The notes under the pieces are model-generated. The model saw only the letters and a list, made by a program, of their open reading frames with translations, had not been told where the DNA came from and made no database searches. DNA of 64,000 nt from Candidatus Mycoplasma haematominutum 'Birmingham 1' (GTDB taxonomy: Bacteria; Bacillota_I; Bacilli_A; Mycoplasmatales; Mycoplasmoidaceae): positions 248,001-312,000 of the forward strand of contig NC_021007.1 of the NCBI RefSeq assembly GCF_000319365.1. Direction: 5' to 3'. Shown one piece after another: positions 25,314 to 35,292 of this stretch; the stretch's first letter is position 1; each line of letters begins with the position of its first letter. A program made the translations under genes and the position numbers.

Positions 25314-25973
25314 GTGAATAAAAACAAAAGACAATTAATGATTCATGTCTACAAGCAAGATGCAAACTTATTTAAAACTATTGAAAAGCATTACTGCATT
25401 TTCGAAAATCCCTCCCTCTGGGTATTTTTCCTCCCCCCTTTTAAAGCTGAGCTAATTAAGGAGGTAGTTGACTCTGGTGGAGAACGAGAAAAATTCTATA
25501 AATTTAGAAAATATTCCGTCTCCACGAATCGGCACCCTATTTTTCTCTTTTTTTGAAGGGAACACTGATTTAATTTATCTCTTACCTTGAAACCTGAAAA
25601 ACGTTTCACACTCCTGCTAAAAATATCATCCCCTCCGATAGTAGAGGAGAATACTCTCAAATTTATAGATTTTGACTTAAGCCTAAAGCTAACAGATAGC
25701 CGGGAACTATCGCTCTTAAACAGTGAGGATCATATTCTAAATTGCACAAAATTTAAATACTCCCAGAATCTACAAAAGCAAATTTCTAAGACAATTAGAA
25801 CAGTATTTAAGTTACTAAAAAACAATTGATTTGATACTTTTACCTCTGAAGAATTTATCTCTTCTCTGTGAGCCCAAGTAACAACCCTTCTTGGCAAGAC
25901 TCAGGCCGAATTATTAGTAAAAAAAGAAGATAAAAATACCATAGAAAGACTAGAGATAGATGAATTTGAATAA
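25314..25973 (+). CDS. Unrecognised protein
   Basis: 219 residues from GTG 25314 through four TGA-Trp codons to TAA 25971-25973; not recognised. Likely soluble: no signal or membrane segment. C-terminus acidic (ERLEIDEFE). It follows tRNA-His by 34 bp on the same strand and is closed by a GC-rich hairpin, so tRNA and gene may be one transcript inserted between atpG and atpD. Confidence 0.6.
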
Positions 25974-25998
25974 CTAAGGTTGTAGGATTTTAAGAGGG

Positions 25999-26015
25999 GG
26001 GGGCTTTTAGCCCCC
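25999..26015. terminator. GC hairpin between convergent genes
   Basis: GGGGGC-TTTTA-GCCCCC, a perfect 6-bp stem, lies between the plus-strand unknown gene and the atpG end. It can serve both directions. The 5' arm is part of an 8-G run (25996-26003). Confidence 0.6.
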
Positions 26016-26044
26016 TACCACTCTAAAAAATTCCTAGTAATCCA

Positions 26045-26926
26045 CTAGGTTTTACATTTCAGTGCAGCTGTAATTTCTGAAATTTCCTGTGTAATTGTAG
26101 CTTGACGAGCTTTTTGATATATTAGATTGTATTCTGCAAGTTTCTCCTCTACTGATTTAATTGCATTGCTCATTATCTCTCTTCGCTGATCATGTTCAGC
26201 TATCTTTGACTCCATTAACGCAATGAGGAGAGCCTGCTCAGCATATGTAGGAAATAATTCAATAACACTATCTAGGGGTTTCATTCTATAATCGTAAGAC
26301 TCATATCTTACGCTTCTTTTATTCTTCCTAAAGTATTCTGACTGATCAGTAAAAGGTAATAGCTTTACTATTTTAAAGGATTTATCAACTCCTCTGTACA
26401 ATAACCTCAGATAGTAGCATCCTCTATTTATAAATTCTCGGAGTAGTAGAGTAGTGATTTCACCCACTTTTTTCACTAATTCTGACTGAGGTAATTCAGA
26501 ATCATAGAAACTAATGATACGTTCACTTATCTTAGGATAATTCTGCAATAGTGATTTCACCTTTTTACCAAACACTATCAGATAACTTCTCTTAGTGTCG
26601 AAATTTTCAATTAAGTTTTCAACTATTTGCTTATTGAATCTGCCGCAGAGAGATAGATCAGAACCAATTACTATTCAGAGAAAAAATTTATGAACTAGTG
26701 CAGCGCCTAAATTAAATCTAGAGTTAGATACCTTATGGTCATGTTCATAACTTGAATAGAATTTTTCAAATAACATTTTTATTCCTGCGTTGTAATCCGC
26801 TCCTTCCTGAAACATTTGCATATACCCTTTTCACTTAGTTAGGGAGATTAACTGTAAAGCTTCAGCTATCTTCAAAATAGATTTCATATCTTTAATTTTT
26901 CTGGAAATATGTATTAAATTTCCCAT
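26045..26926 (-). CDS. atpG: ATP synthase gamma subunit
   Basis: 293 residues, ATG at 26924-26926. N-terminal helix RKIKDMKSILKIAEALQLIS and the C-terminal helix with TITQEISEITAAL match the central shaft of F1. The middle Rossmann-like domain is divergent (VIGSDLSLCGRFN keeps the GL-CG region). It follows atpA by about 50 bp and is the last gene of the main ATP synthase cluster. Confidence 0.93.
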
Positions 26927-26975
26927 TAACTAAGTTATCTCTTTACCTGAATCTCCCCCTAGGGGAGTAGGAAGG

Positions 26976-28517
26976 TTAAATATTTAGCTCTCTACCAGAA
27001 GAGTAGGAAACATCTCTATTAGCGCTCTTAAAAAGCTGAGTTAATTCAGCTTTAGTCTCAATTCCTATCTTTTCTCCCAACGGCAACGATTTATACAATC
27101 TATGGGTTCTCCATAATTCTAGGGCTCGACGACATACTACTGAAACTGATTCAGCCCTCTCTATCTCCAGTATCAACTTGGCTGAAATAAAATGCAGTAG
27201 CAAAACCTCATCTTGGGGACTATAGGGATTTAATGGAGCTTGTCTTAATATAGGTAAAATTCTATCTCCAATAGCTAAAACCTTCTTAGATTCTTCATTT
27301 AAGTCTGAGGAAAACTTTGAAAATTCTAGTAATTCAAAATATTGAGAGACAAAGAGTTTTAGATCACTAGTCATGCTCTTTATTGCACTCTCCTGTGCGG
27401 CACCTCCAACCCGAGAGACAGAATTTGAGAGATCAATTGCTGGTCTCTGTCCAGAATTAAATAAGTTAGTCTTTAAAAATAATTGACCATCTGTGATGGA
27501 AATTACATTACTTGGAATATAAGCTGCAATGTCATCAGATTGAGTTTGAATGATAGGTAAAGCTGTTATAGAGCCTCCTCCATTCTCGCTGGAAAGTTTA
27601 CCTGCTCTCTCCAATAGTCTACTGTGCAGGTAGAAAATATCACCAGGGAATGCTTCTCTCCCGGGGGGAAAGTTCAATAATAGTGAGAGAGTCCTATAGG
27701 CTATTGCATGCTGAGTTAAATCATCGTAAACAATTAGAACGTTCTTACCCTTTCTCATTCAGTATTCAGCAATAGTGATACCCACAAAAGGTGCTAAAAA
27801 TTGCAGGGCTGGAAAATCGGAAGCGCTTGCTACAACCATAGTGGTGTAATTTAACGCACCTACTCTCTCTATCTCCCTAGCAATCTGAAATACATTGGAG
27901 TTTTTCTGCCCAATAGAGACAAAAACACAGTAAACATCTCTGCCCTTTTGATTCACTATTGCCTCAATAGCTAGTGAAGTCTTACCAGTTTGTCTATCTC
28001 CAATGATTAACTCTCTCTGCCCTTTTCCGATCGGAATCATTGCATCTATAGCTAATATTCCGGTATAGAGAGGCTCACATACAGAACTTCTCTCCATCAC
28101 CTCCGGTGCTGCATCCTCAACTTTAGCTCAACCCTCTACAACTATCGCTCCGCCCCCGTCTATAGGCGCACCGAATATGTTCACAATTCGACCGAGCAGA
28201 GCATCACCAAACGGTGCTGAAAATTGTTTACCTGTCTTAACAACAGTCATGCCTTCTGCAATTTTGTAGTAATTACCTAGTGCCACTGCACCTACACTAT
28301 TTTCCCTCAACACAAGTATCAAAGCTTCAATACGTTCATCCCCTATCTGCACCACTTCATTCAGAGAGCAGCCTGATAGTCCTGAAAGAATTAAAATACC
28401 GTCCTGATTTGAAAGCACCTTTCCAGTTTCCTCTTCTCGTAGAGCTTCCTCATTATCTTGAATTAATCTCTTAAGAATGTCTGCATACTCCTCTAATCTT
28501 TGACTAGGTTTAGACAT
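26976..28517 (-). CDS. atpA: ATP synthase alpha subunit
   Basis: 513 residues, normal length, ATG at 28515-28517. P-loop GDRQTGKT, the Arg-finger region [10 protein letters not shown], and [12 protein letters not shown] are all present. Three Trp are TGA. The stop of atpA is followed by atpG and preceded by atpH with a 2-bp gap, so translation is coupled. Confidence 0.97.
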
Positions 28518-28519
28518 CT

Positions 28520-29077
28520 CTATCTAAGAAATTGTTTTTTAATATCGCTTAATTTTTTGGAAAGCGAACACTCCATTACAGCATCATCATATTCGAGTTT
28601 TATGCCCACAATCATCTCGGAAGATAATACGTAATCTAGCTTGATGTTTTCTCCAAATCGTGCAATTAAAGTTTTCTCCAGTTTAGATTTTTGATCACTA
28701 CTCAAATTATCAGAACTGTGCACTTTTATATACTTCAGACTTAACAAATACTCTAATTTATCTATTAACGTTTCTAAAAATAACACCAAGTGATTAATTA
28801 ATTCAAATTGGATTAATAACAGTATTGTAGAGGGCAAATATTTTTGTTGAAATGCAAATAATCTAATTAATTCTCTTGTAAATTTTTCCTTTTTTTGATT
28901 ATTAACTGAGGGGGATTCCAGAAAAGCTGAAAATGCAGGATACAATCTCAAAAAAGTGAGTAAACTTTCGCTTTCTTCGCACAATCTGGAATAATCATCT
29001 TTTTCAGAATAGCAAGAAATTAAAGCTGAAGAAAATTTCAAAATTCTCTCCCTACTCTGCTCTATTCCCTTAGCCAT
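28520..29077 (-). CDS. atpH: ATP synthase delta subunit
   Basis: 185 residues, ATG at 29075-29077. Helical N-terminal domain with SVNNQKKEKFTREL like the family, and a C-terminal end with EMIVGIKLEYDDAVMECSLSKKL resembling the conserved 'lIGG..i...d.v.D.Si..+L'. The Gly pair and Asp are replaced, so the stator contact is divergent. Position between atpF and atpA confirms the call. Confidence 0.88.
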   Translation of the reverse strand: MAKGIEQSRERILKFSSALISCYSEKDDYSRLCEESESLLTFLRLYPAFSAFLESPSVNNQKKEKFTRELIRLFAFQQKYLPSTILLLIQFELINHLVLFLETLIDKLEYLLSLKYIKVHSSDNLSSDQKSKLEKTLIARFGENIKLDYVLSSEMIVGIKLEYDDAVMECSLSKKLSDIKKQFLR

Positions 29078-29089
29078 TATTGGCTAAGT

Positions 29090-29695
29090 TTAACTCTTCT
29101 TCTGGTGAGAGGTATTTTTCTGAAACGCAGTATCTATCTCACTTAGATAGTTACCAATAATCTTTGACTGCACCTTTTTATCTATTGAGGCTTTAATTAA
29201 TTTTTCTGCTAACTCTACAGATAGGGAAATTATCTTATCATTAACTGTCCTTTTTGCCTCCAACTCTATCTCTTTAGCCCTTAAAGATGCTTCTCTCAGA
29301 ATTGCATGTTTCTCCTTTTCAATCTCCTCCATTTTTTGGGCTATCATGCGTTTCTCTCTCTCATCTTTCTCTGACAGGAACTTAGTATGCTCTGCTGCTA
29401 AATTCTCCCTTCTCTCAGAAAGTGCCCCTAAAGCTACCCTAGTCTCTTTAGTTACAGTCGCTAAATCTGTGTGTGCCTTATCCAACTTCTCCTTCTGTTT
29501 TACTATGAATTTATTTGTAGGTTTTCAAAAAAAGTAGACAATGAACACTATTGTTGAGATAGAGGAGAGTATGTGTGCAACTATTACCTGTGGAGATGCT
29601 GCCACGAAGAATTTAATGAAGTCTTGGATTAATGATGATAGTCCACCATTGTCAGCGGCTATTTTCCATGTTCGACGTGTTTGGCCATCATCCAA
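29090..29695 (-). CDS. atpF: ATP synthase b subunit
   Basis: 201 residues with TTG start 29693-29695. One membrane helix (SSISTIVFIVYFFW) ends in KPTNKFIVKQKEKL, the typical b-subunit exit. A long charged coiled coil follows that forms the peripheral stalk. The first 36 bp overlap the end of atpB. In most bacteria atpE lies between atpB and atpF; here there is no room for it. Confidence 0.9.
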
Positions 29696-30402
29696 TACGA
29701 AAGAGTTAAAAGTAGGAAAATCATAGAGTGAAGTGCTCCATCTACGACATCAAAATAGAAGTGAAGTGGAAATGAAGCAATAGAGGAGATTGAGGCAGAA
29801 CCTGCAAGTCCTGCACTAGTTTTTACTGATTCTAGAAAAGTACTCACTAAAAATAATACTAGTGCTCCTGCAAAATAATTCCCCCAGAGTCTAAGTCCCA
29901 GTGAAACAACTTTGCCCAACTCTCCAAGTAATTTCAATACATCAGGAATTGGAACTACCTTTTTGCCCTTACACTTCATTCAGACAAAATATTCTCTACA
30001 GAAACCTCATCCCTTTGCAGAAATACCTATTCCTACAGTACCGGCAAACACCACAGCGGAAATGCTAAGAGGTACTAGTGCAACAGCCCCTATTCCCCGA
30101 AATCCAAACATACTCACTAAACTTGTGCCTCAAAAATAAAAGACTATGTATATAAGAAAGGGAATTGCAAATTTATATCTCTCCCCCAACATCTGAAGTG
30201 AACTCTTTTTTACCCACCTAATAAAGAGAAATACCAAAAATGTAAATTTAGGTAATCTCTGATAAGTTTGGGCCTTCTCAATGCTGCACCTATAATATAG
30301 TCCTAAGAGTAGTATCAAAATCGTCACTGCTAGCGCCCCTCCTATAAATTCTTGGGTAGTATTATTGTCTTGACTATTAAAAAAGGGGAGCAAAGCTGCC
30401 AC
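29659..30402 (-). CDS. atpB: ATP synthase a subunit
   Basis: 247 residues, polytopic, GTG at 30400-30402. The essential arginine helix is visible as SLGLRLWGNYFAG, and the last helices follow (DGALHSMIFLLLTLSYW). Subunit a forms the proton half-channels against the c-ring. The preceding gene stops only 4 bp upstream, and the end overlaps atpF. Confidence 0.93.
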
Positions 30403-30406
30403 AATA

Positions 30407-30928
30407 CTAAATTCTGAAAAACAATCTGTAACTTCAGTTAGGTATATACACTAATGAGGTAAAAGCCCTCAATGTAGGAAGCAATACAGCCCCAGCAAGG
30501 GCATATCACTTATCAAAATAATAGTCAACCCCGGTGCTATTCTTTATAGCCTCTGAAGAAAGTCCGCAACCCAATGCAAATATAAAAAGAGAGGAGAGAA
30601 ACCCTAGCAGGCAAACGCCCGCTACGGTAAATTTAAGCCCGAAAAGAGCCCTCTTGCTTTTAGGGTATAGAGAGGTAGCTGCTCAGTAAGAGTAGTTGTT
30701 CTTTAAAAGTTGAAGTTTAAATGCTTTTAGTAATAATTGAGGCTGTCAATTTAAAAATGCAAACTGAATTCCTGAGGTAAGTATTGCAGTAATAACTCTA
30801 GGGAATTTTCCACTAACTGCATCTGAACCCTTAATTATTAAATCCCAGATAAATGAGAGTCCAATATAAGCTGAAAGAGCCAATACTGAGCTCATAATAT
30901 TGAGTCGAAATCACCTTTCACTTTCCAA
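30407..30928 (-). CDS. Unrecognised membrane protein upstream of atpB
   Basis: 173 residues with TTG start at 30926-30928 and at least three hydrophobic segments (SSVLALSAYIGLSFIW; VAGVCLLGFLSSLFIFALG; ALAGAVLPTLRAFTSLVYI). It occupies the atpI position. Its C-terminal half has a c-subunit-like order (helix, SSEAIKNS loop, helix) but no carboxylate where AtpE needs one, so I do not call it AtpE. Tightly spaced with neighbours on both sides. Confidence 0.6.
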
Positions 30929-30940
30929 ATATTTCCTGCT

Positions 30941-31579
30941 CTAGGCAGCTGCGGTTTGAAGTTTTATCTCCTCTTCAGCTCGTATTCTAAATTGTTTCAA
31001 CTGAGCCCTTCTCAATTTCAATTTTTCCTGACCATATCTAAATACCTCAAATAGTCTCTTATAGCTCAAACTCAATAGAGCTATTAGGAATCAGTGAACG
31101 ACTCACAATACAATTCCATTCAATTTAGTAATTTCTCCATTAGAGGTTAACACTAACTGTTGAGGAGATGTCTGATGCGTTCAAGAAAATCCATTAAATA
31201 CTCCTACACACACCATTGCGGCTCAACAACTTAATAACCAAGCATTAAAAGTTCACCACAGTCAGACTAGTAATTTATTTCTAGAAATCAAAAAACTCTT
31301 GTAGGAGGGGATACGTAACACCTTTCAGAATCTATATCTATAAATTACAAAGGAAATAGAAAACACTACTACTCCAATAGCGGAATAAAAAAGTAATTGA
31401 TAGTCTCTACTCTGTGTAAATAAGGCAATTAATACTCCCGCAATAATTATTAGGTGAACAAAAAATCCTATAAAGCATCCAAAAACAATATTTGGAATCA
31501 AATTGAAAAACAATAATGGTCTATACTTATTTCTTCTAGGAGTTGCGCCCCTCAACAGAGGTACACTTGCCTGAATCAT
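30941..31579 (-). CDS. Unrecognised membrane protein
   Basis: 212 residues, ATG at 31577-31579. Four or so hydrophobic segments (NIVFGCFIGFFVHLIIIAGV; FYSAIGVVVFSISFVIYRY) with aromatic and TGA-encoded Trp clusters. A cytosolic basic C-terminal helix follows (RLFEVFRYGQEKLKLRRAQ). Part of the packed run from valS to atpG. No family recognised. Confidence 0.6.
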
Positions 31580-31584
31580 TTAAA

Positions 31585-32766
31585 TTACCTGTTTAGATAG
31601 GGAGGGCTTGAATATTTATTTAACAATCTCTCTATTAATTCCTTATTCTTCTTAGGATTTAAAAAGAAAAATCCTACAAGGAAAAAAGTTACTGAGATAA
31701 TTACAACCGAAACTAGGAGGGCAAAAAATACAGTGGCAGAAGTATCTCCAGAAAATAGGGAAGAGTAACCTCCATCAGCTGAAGAAGTTCCTCCAACCGA
31801 ACTTAACAGAAATCAAGAGGAGAGAAAAAAGTAGTAGAAGAAAATCTTTCTACTAAAACAATACTTAAAGTTTTCATTTTCTAATCCTCTATTATTTTCC
31901 CTTCAGGAGAGTAAGAAAAATATAAAACTCATCACTGTAAAGAGTGTAGGATGTCATTTTCCATTACTTCCACCTGAACCACTTGAATTTGAGGTAGCAT
32001 TAATTAGTGCAACTAAAAATGTAACGCCGCTGAAGACTATTCCCACAAGACAAAGATAGGAAAAATACTTCTTCAATATAGGATTTCTTGAAGGTTTGGA
32101 GAGATAAACATACACTCTTCCGCTTCTGATTTCCCTCTCCAACCTCTCCATTGCCTGAGTTTTAGAAACAATATATTCAAAGCTCTCTTCATCATCCATA
32201 TCCCCCAATTTGTGCACTCGAAATATATTTCTGTATATAGATAATCCTCCCCAATGTTTTGATGAAGCTCTCCCCCTTTTTCCGGACAATACTTTCTGAG
32301 TCCTCCCCTCCCCTTCAAGTTGATTCTCGGGCTGTACTTCAACTTCAACAGTCTCAATAGAAGCATATTTAGACTGAATTTCACTAACATTACTTGTCTT
32401 TAGATTAAGTCCATAGCTATTTAAAACTCAAACATATATATAGTTAACCTCATCAACTCACTCTTTTTCTCCAGCATAATTGCTGTTAAAAACTGTCTCA
32501 ACACTTACCTTCTTAGATTTACTTTTCTCAAGAGCTTCCCTGAATTTAGGAATTAATCCTTCTACCTGATTTGAGTTAAAACTTAATTTTCCTAACTCCC
32601 TAAAGAGACTGAAAGAGGTAGTGAGGAAATCAATACTCTCCTCCTCTCCAGTACTTAAATCATCTAGGAAGCGACCGCAAAAAGATAACTTAGTTAGATA
32701 ATCTTTGACTAATTCAAATAGTGAAGAGCAGGCTCTGCTCTCCATTTCACTCACTTGTAGAGACAT
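31585..32766 (-). CDS. Unrecognised membrane protein with cytosolic N-terminal domain
   Basis: 393 residues joined across four TGA-Trp codons, ATG at 32764-32766. About 230 soluble residues come first, then hydrophobic segments (YLCLVGIVFSGVTFLVAL; FTVMSFIFFLL; ATVFFALLVSVVIISVTFFLVGFFFL) separated by a Ser/Gly-rich loop. No motif recognised. It follows holA by 24 bp. The role is unknown; conserved placement with comEC and holA could be checked in relatives. Confidence 0.62.
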
Positions 32767-32790
32767 ATTTAACTTAACTCTATATCCACC

Positions 32791-33660
32791 TTAATTCATC
32801 CACAAGAGAGGCCTTAACGGCCTATTCTTCCAGAAGAAGTAGGTTACAGGGGAAAAAGAGTCTTTTTTGATTTTAAATATATAGGACTCTGTGAAAATAA
32901 AGAAATTATAACTTAATTCCCTGATAGCTAATAGAGTTTCAATATTGTGTCTACTATTTCAAAAATTGTAATTTAGAGAACTACAGAAAGAACGCAAAAA
33001 CTCCTGAATAAAACTACTAGAAGTGCTGACTTTCAGCAAAAATAAATATCATTCTTTAATTCTTCCAGTAAGATATCACTCTAAAAAGGATCATTTTTCA
33101 TCTAAATATTCAACTACATTATTGGAACTAATAATTGCCCTTAAAGTTGACTCGCTTAATTCATCTTGACTAGAGCTTCCCAACAATTTCAATTGCTCTA
33201 CTATACCTCGAATCTGAATAGCACTATTTAGTCCTCCCTTTTTTACCAAAGATAAATAGTGAGGTGAAAGTGTTACCTCCTCCCTTTTGAGCACTAACTC
33301 TAAATATTTAATTCTTGACTTTAAAGATGCTCTATTCAATAGATAATTTCTGTCCTCTAATTTTTCTATTAAGGATCAAGGTAAGGTTACCTTTTGCTCA
33401 ACCAATTTAGTAATTAATATAGTTGCATCAAGTGCAAGGCTACTAAATAGTTTTTCTATGTCTGCAAAAGAACCTATAAAATCTTCAAACAAAAAATGCT
33501 TTATCTCCCCAAACAAACGCACCTGAAGTAGTTGATTCTTGATATCCTCGAAACTTGGTCTACGCAAATGTAGCATTTCCGCTCCTTTAAATTTTTCTAA
33601 GAACTCCTCTATCTTCAGCTCTAGAGAGTCAATATTTCTAGAAATATATATTCAGAGCAC
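32791..33660 (-). CDS. holA: Probable DNA polymerase III delta subunit
   Basis: 289 residues, GTG at 33658-33660. The pattern resembles HolA, the clamp-loader subunit that opens the sliding clamp: an N-terminal strand VVLWIYISRNIDS, a 'kh...FEDF' segment in the middle, and a helical C-terminal half. No Walker motif, as expected. The main support is position immediately after comEC, the usual holA site in Firmicutes. Sequence divergence keeps this a probable call. Confidence 0.6.
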
Positions 33661-33667
33661 TACCCTC

Positions 33668-34810
33668 CTAGGCGAACCTAGAATTTAGCTGAACTCCTTT
33701 TGAGTACCTATACTCCTCTCCTGAGGACAAGTACAATTTAGAAATCATTAATCCCAAACATGCAAGTATAGCACTAAAGTAAAGAGGCTCTAAATAGGAC
33801 CCTTTCTCCCTCTCAATATAAGCACCGTTTAATCCTAAGGTAAATATAAAAGAGCTAAATCATTCATACACTTTTATTCCAATACTACTTAAGAAGGGAA
33901 AGTGTCAACTCACTAGAAAGAAGATAAATACAAGTGTAATTATTGGAGTCAAAAACAATTGATTAAGAATTGAAAGTGGAAATAATTTTCTAGTTTTGTA
34001 TGAGAATGTAAATGTAGCAATTAAAGCAGCAATGCTCATTTTTAGCACTCAATTTTTTAACTTTAAAAGTTCTAGTTTATCAATAAGTCTGAACAGAAGG
34101 GAAATGGAGTATGATAGGAAAAAGCCTAGAGAATTTATAGAATGGGGGAAGAGTAAAAAGGAGCATCAGCTAGCTTTTGCTCACTTAATTAGGGGAGTAG
34201 TCTTCCTGTCTTTCAGAATTTCACTTCCCGATTCTTCCAAAAAAACTCTACAGGAGGGAACTGAAAATGCAGTAGCTCAACTATATGTACCTAAAACCAC
34301 TAATACTAAAGCTCTGCTCAATTTTTTAGAGGGAAGGCGGCTCCCTAGTTTCTCAATTATTTTTTTCAGAATATTTAGGTGCATCCCACTCACCACCAAT
34401 AGGTGGGTGACTGAAAGTTGATTCAGCTGAGTTAAAAATGGTTTTAACTCTACTCCTTTCTTATTAAAGAGTAGGTAGTTTACAGCCACTCCTGTTTCCC
34501 CAGAATACCTAGACTCCACTATCCTAACCAATCTTTCTTGTAGTCAACTTCTGCAGCAAGAAAGGAAGGGGGATAATCCTATTTTTTCTGTAACAAACAG
34601 GGAAGAAGCTTCTCAGAAATGATAAAAAACAACAGTGCCTCCTAATCATCAAAATGATTTAACTCAGGAAAGCCGAAATAGATAGATATATCAGATAAGT
34701 AATGGCGCAAACACCAGGCTATTAGGTCACATCGGAATAAAAACAATAGCATACAACAGCACAAAAGATAGGAATAATCATTCTTTCTCACTAATTTTCA
34801 GATAGCGCAA
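33668..34810 (-). CDS. comEC: ComEC/Rec2-family membrane protein, short form
   Basis: 380 residues with TTG start 34808-34810 and many TGA-Trp codons. The competence-domain signature VTHLLVVSGMHLNIL is clear, followed by multiple hydrophobic helices (MSIAALIATFTFSY; LFLTPIITLVFIFFLVSW). ComEC forms the channel for DNA import. This form is short: the C-terminal metallo-beta-lactamase-like domain is absent, and the N-terminal region is reduced. Followed by holA at 7 bp. Confidence 0.82.
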
Positions 34811-34842
34811 TTCATATAGTTAATGTCTATAACTCTCATTTT

Positions 34843-35289
34843 TTAACTATTTCTAATCATTTCTCGAATAGAAGACTTAAAGTGAGTAAGTCAAAATTTT
34901 CTGTAACTTACTACTCCTACAACTCAGTAGAGTACAGCACCGAAACCGATAATTGAACAAAAATTTAGAAGTGGAGAGTCACTTCCATTAGCAGTTCAAT
35001 ATACAGAATATTTAGAGTTATTTCCTATAGCTCAAATATCAATTACATAGAAAATAGATAACACTGTATTAACTAGCAGAACAGTACCTAAGACTATTCA
35101 GGCAAATGGAATTAAGTTCCTGAAATAATCTCAGTGCCGACTTCAAAAAGTTGCAATTAACCTTCAACGAAGCTTAGGAAACAGATAAAGTAATCCGAAG
35201 AACATTAGTAATAATAGAGGGCAAGTCAGTCAGTATCAAAACATTAGTAACCTAGTGGGAAAATAAATATCTTTTGCCTCAGCAGCCAT
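34843..35289 (-). CDS. Unrecognised membrane protein
   Basis: 148 residues, ATG 35287-35289, with five TGA-Trp codons. Three hydrophobic segments: residues 15-38 (LLMFWYWLTCPLLLLMFFG), the VLGTVLLVNTVLSIFYVI stretch, and IIGFGAVLYWVVGVV. Between valS (3 bp upstream) and comEC (32 bp downstream). No family recognised. Confidence 0.6.
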
Positions 35290-35292
35290 TAA

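Noticed and set aside
25314-25973. Mobile-element origin for the insert between atpG and atpD
   Set aside because: No transposase, inverted repeats or target duplication are visible; a simple rearrangement is enough.
30407-30928. Calling this gene atpE
   Set aside because: It is about twice the expected length and lacks the essential carboxylate in the second helix.
32073-32390. Minus-strand open frame of 105 codons
   Set aside because: It overlaps the 393-residue membrane-protein gene in another frame and has no support of its own.
33996-34421. Plus-strand open frame of 141 codons
   Set aside because: It is antisense to comEC, whose frame and family motif are clear.
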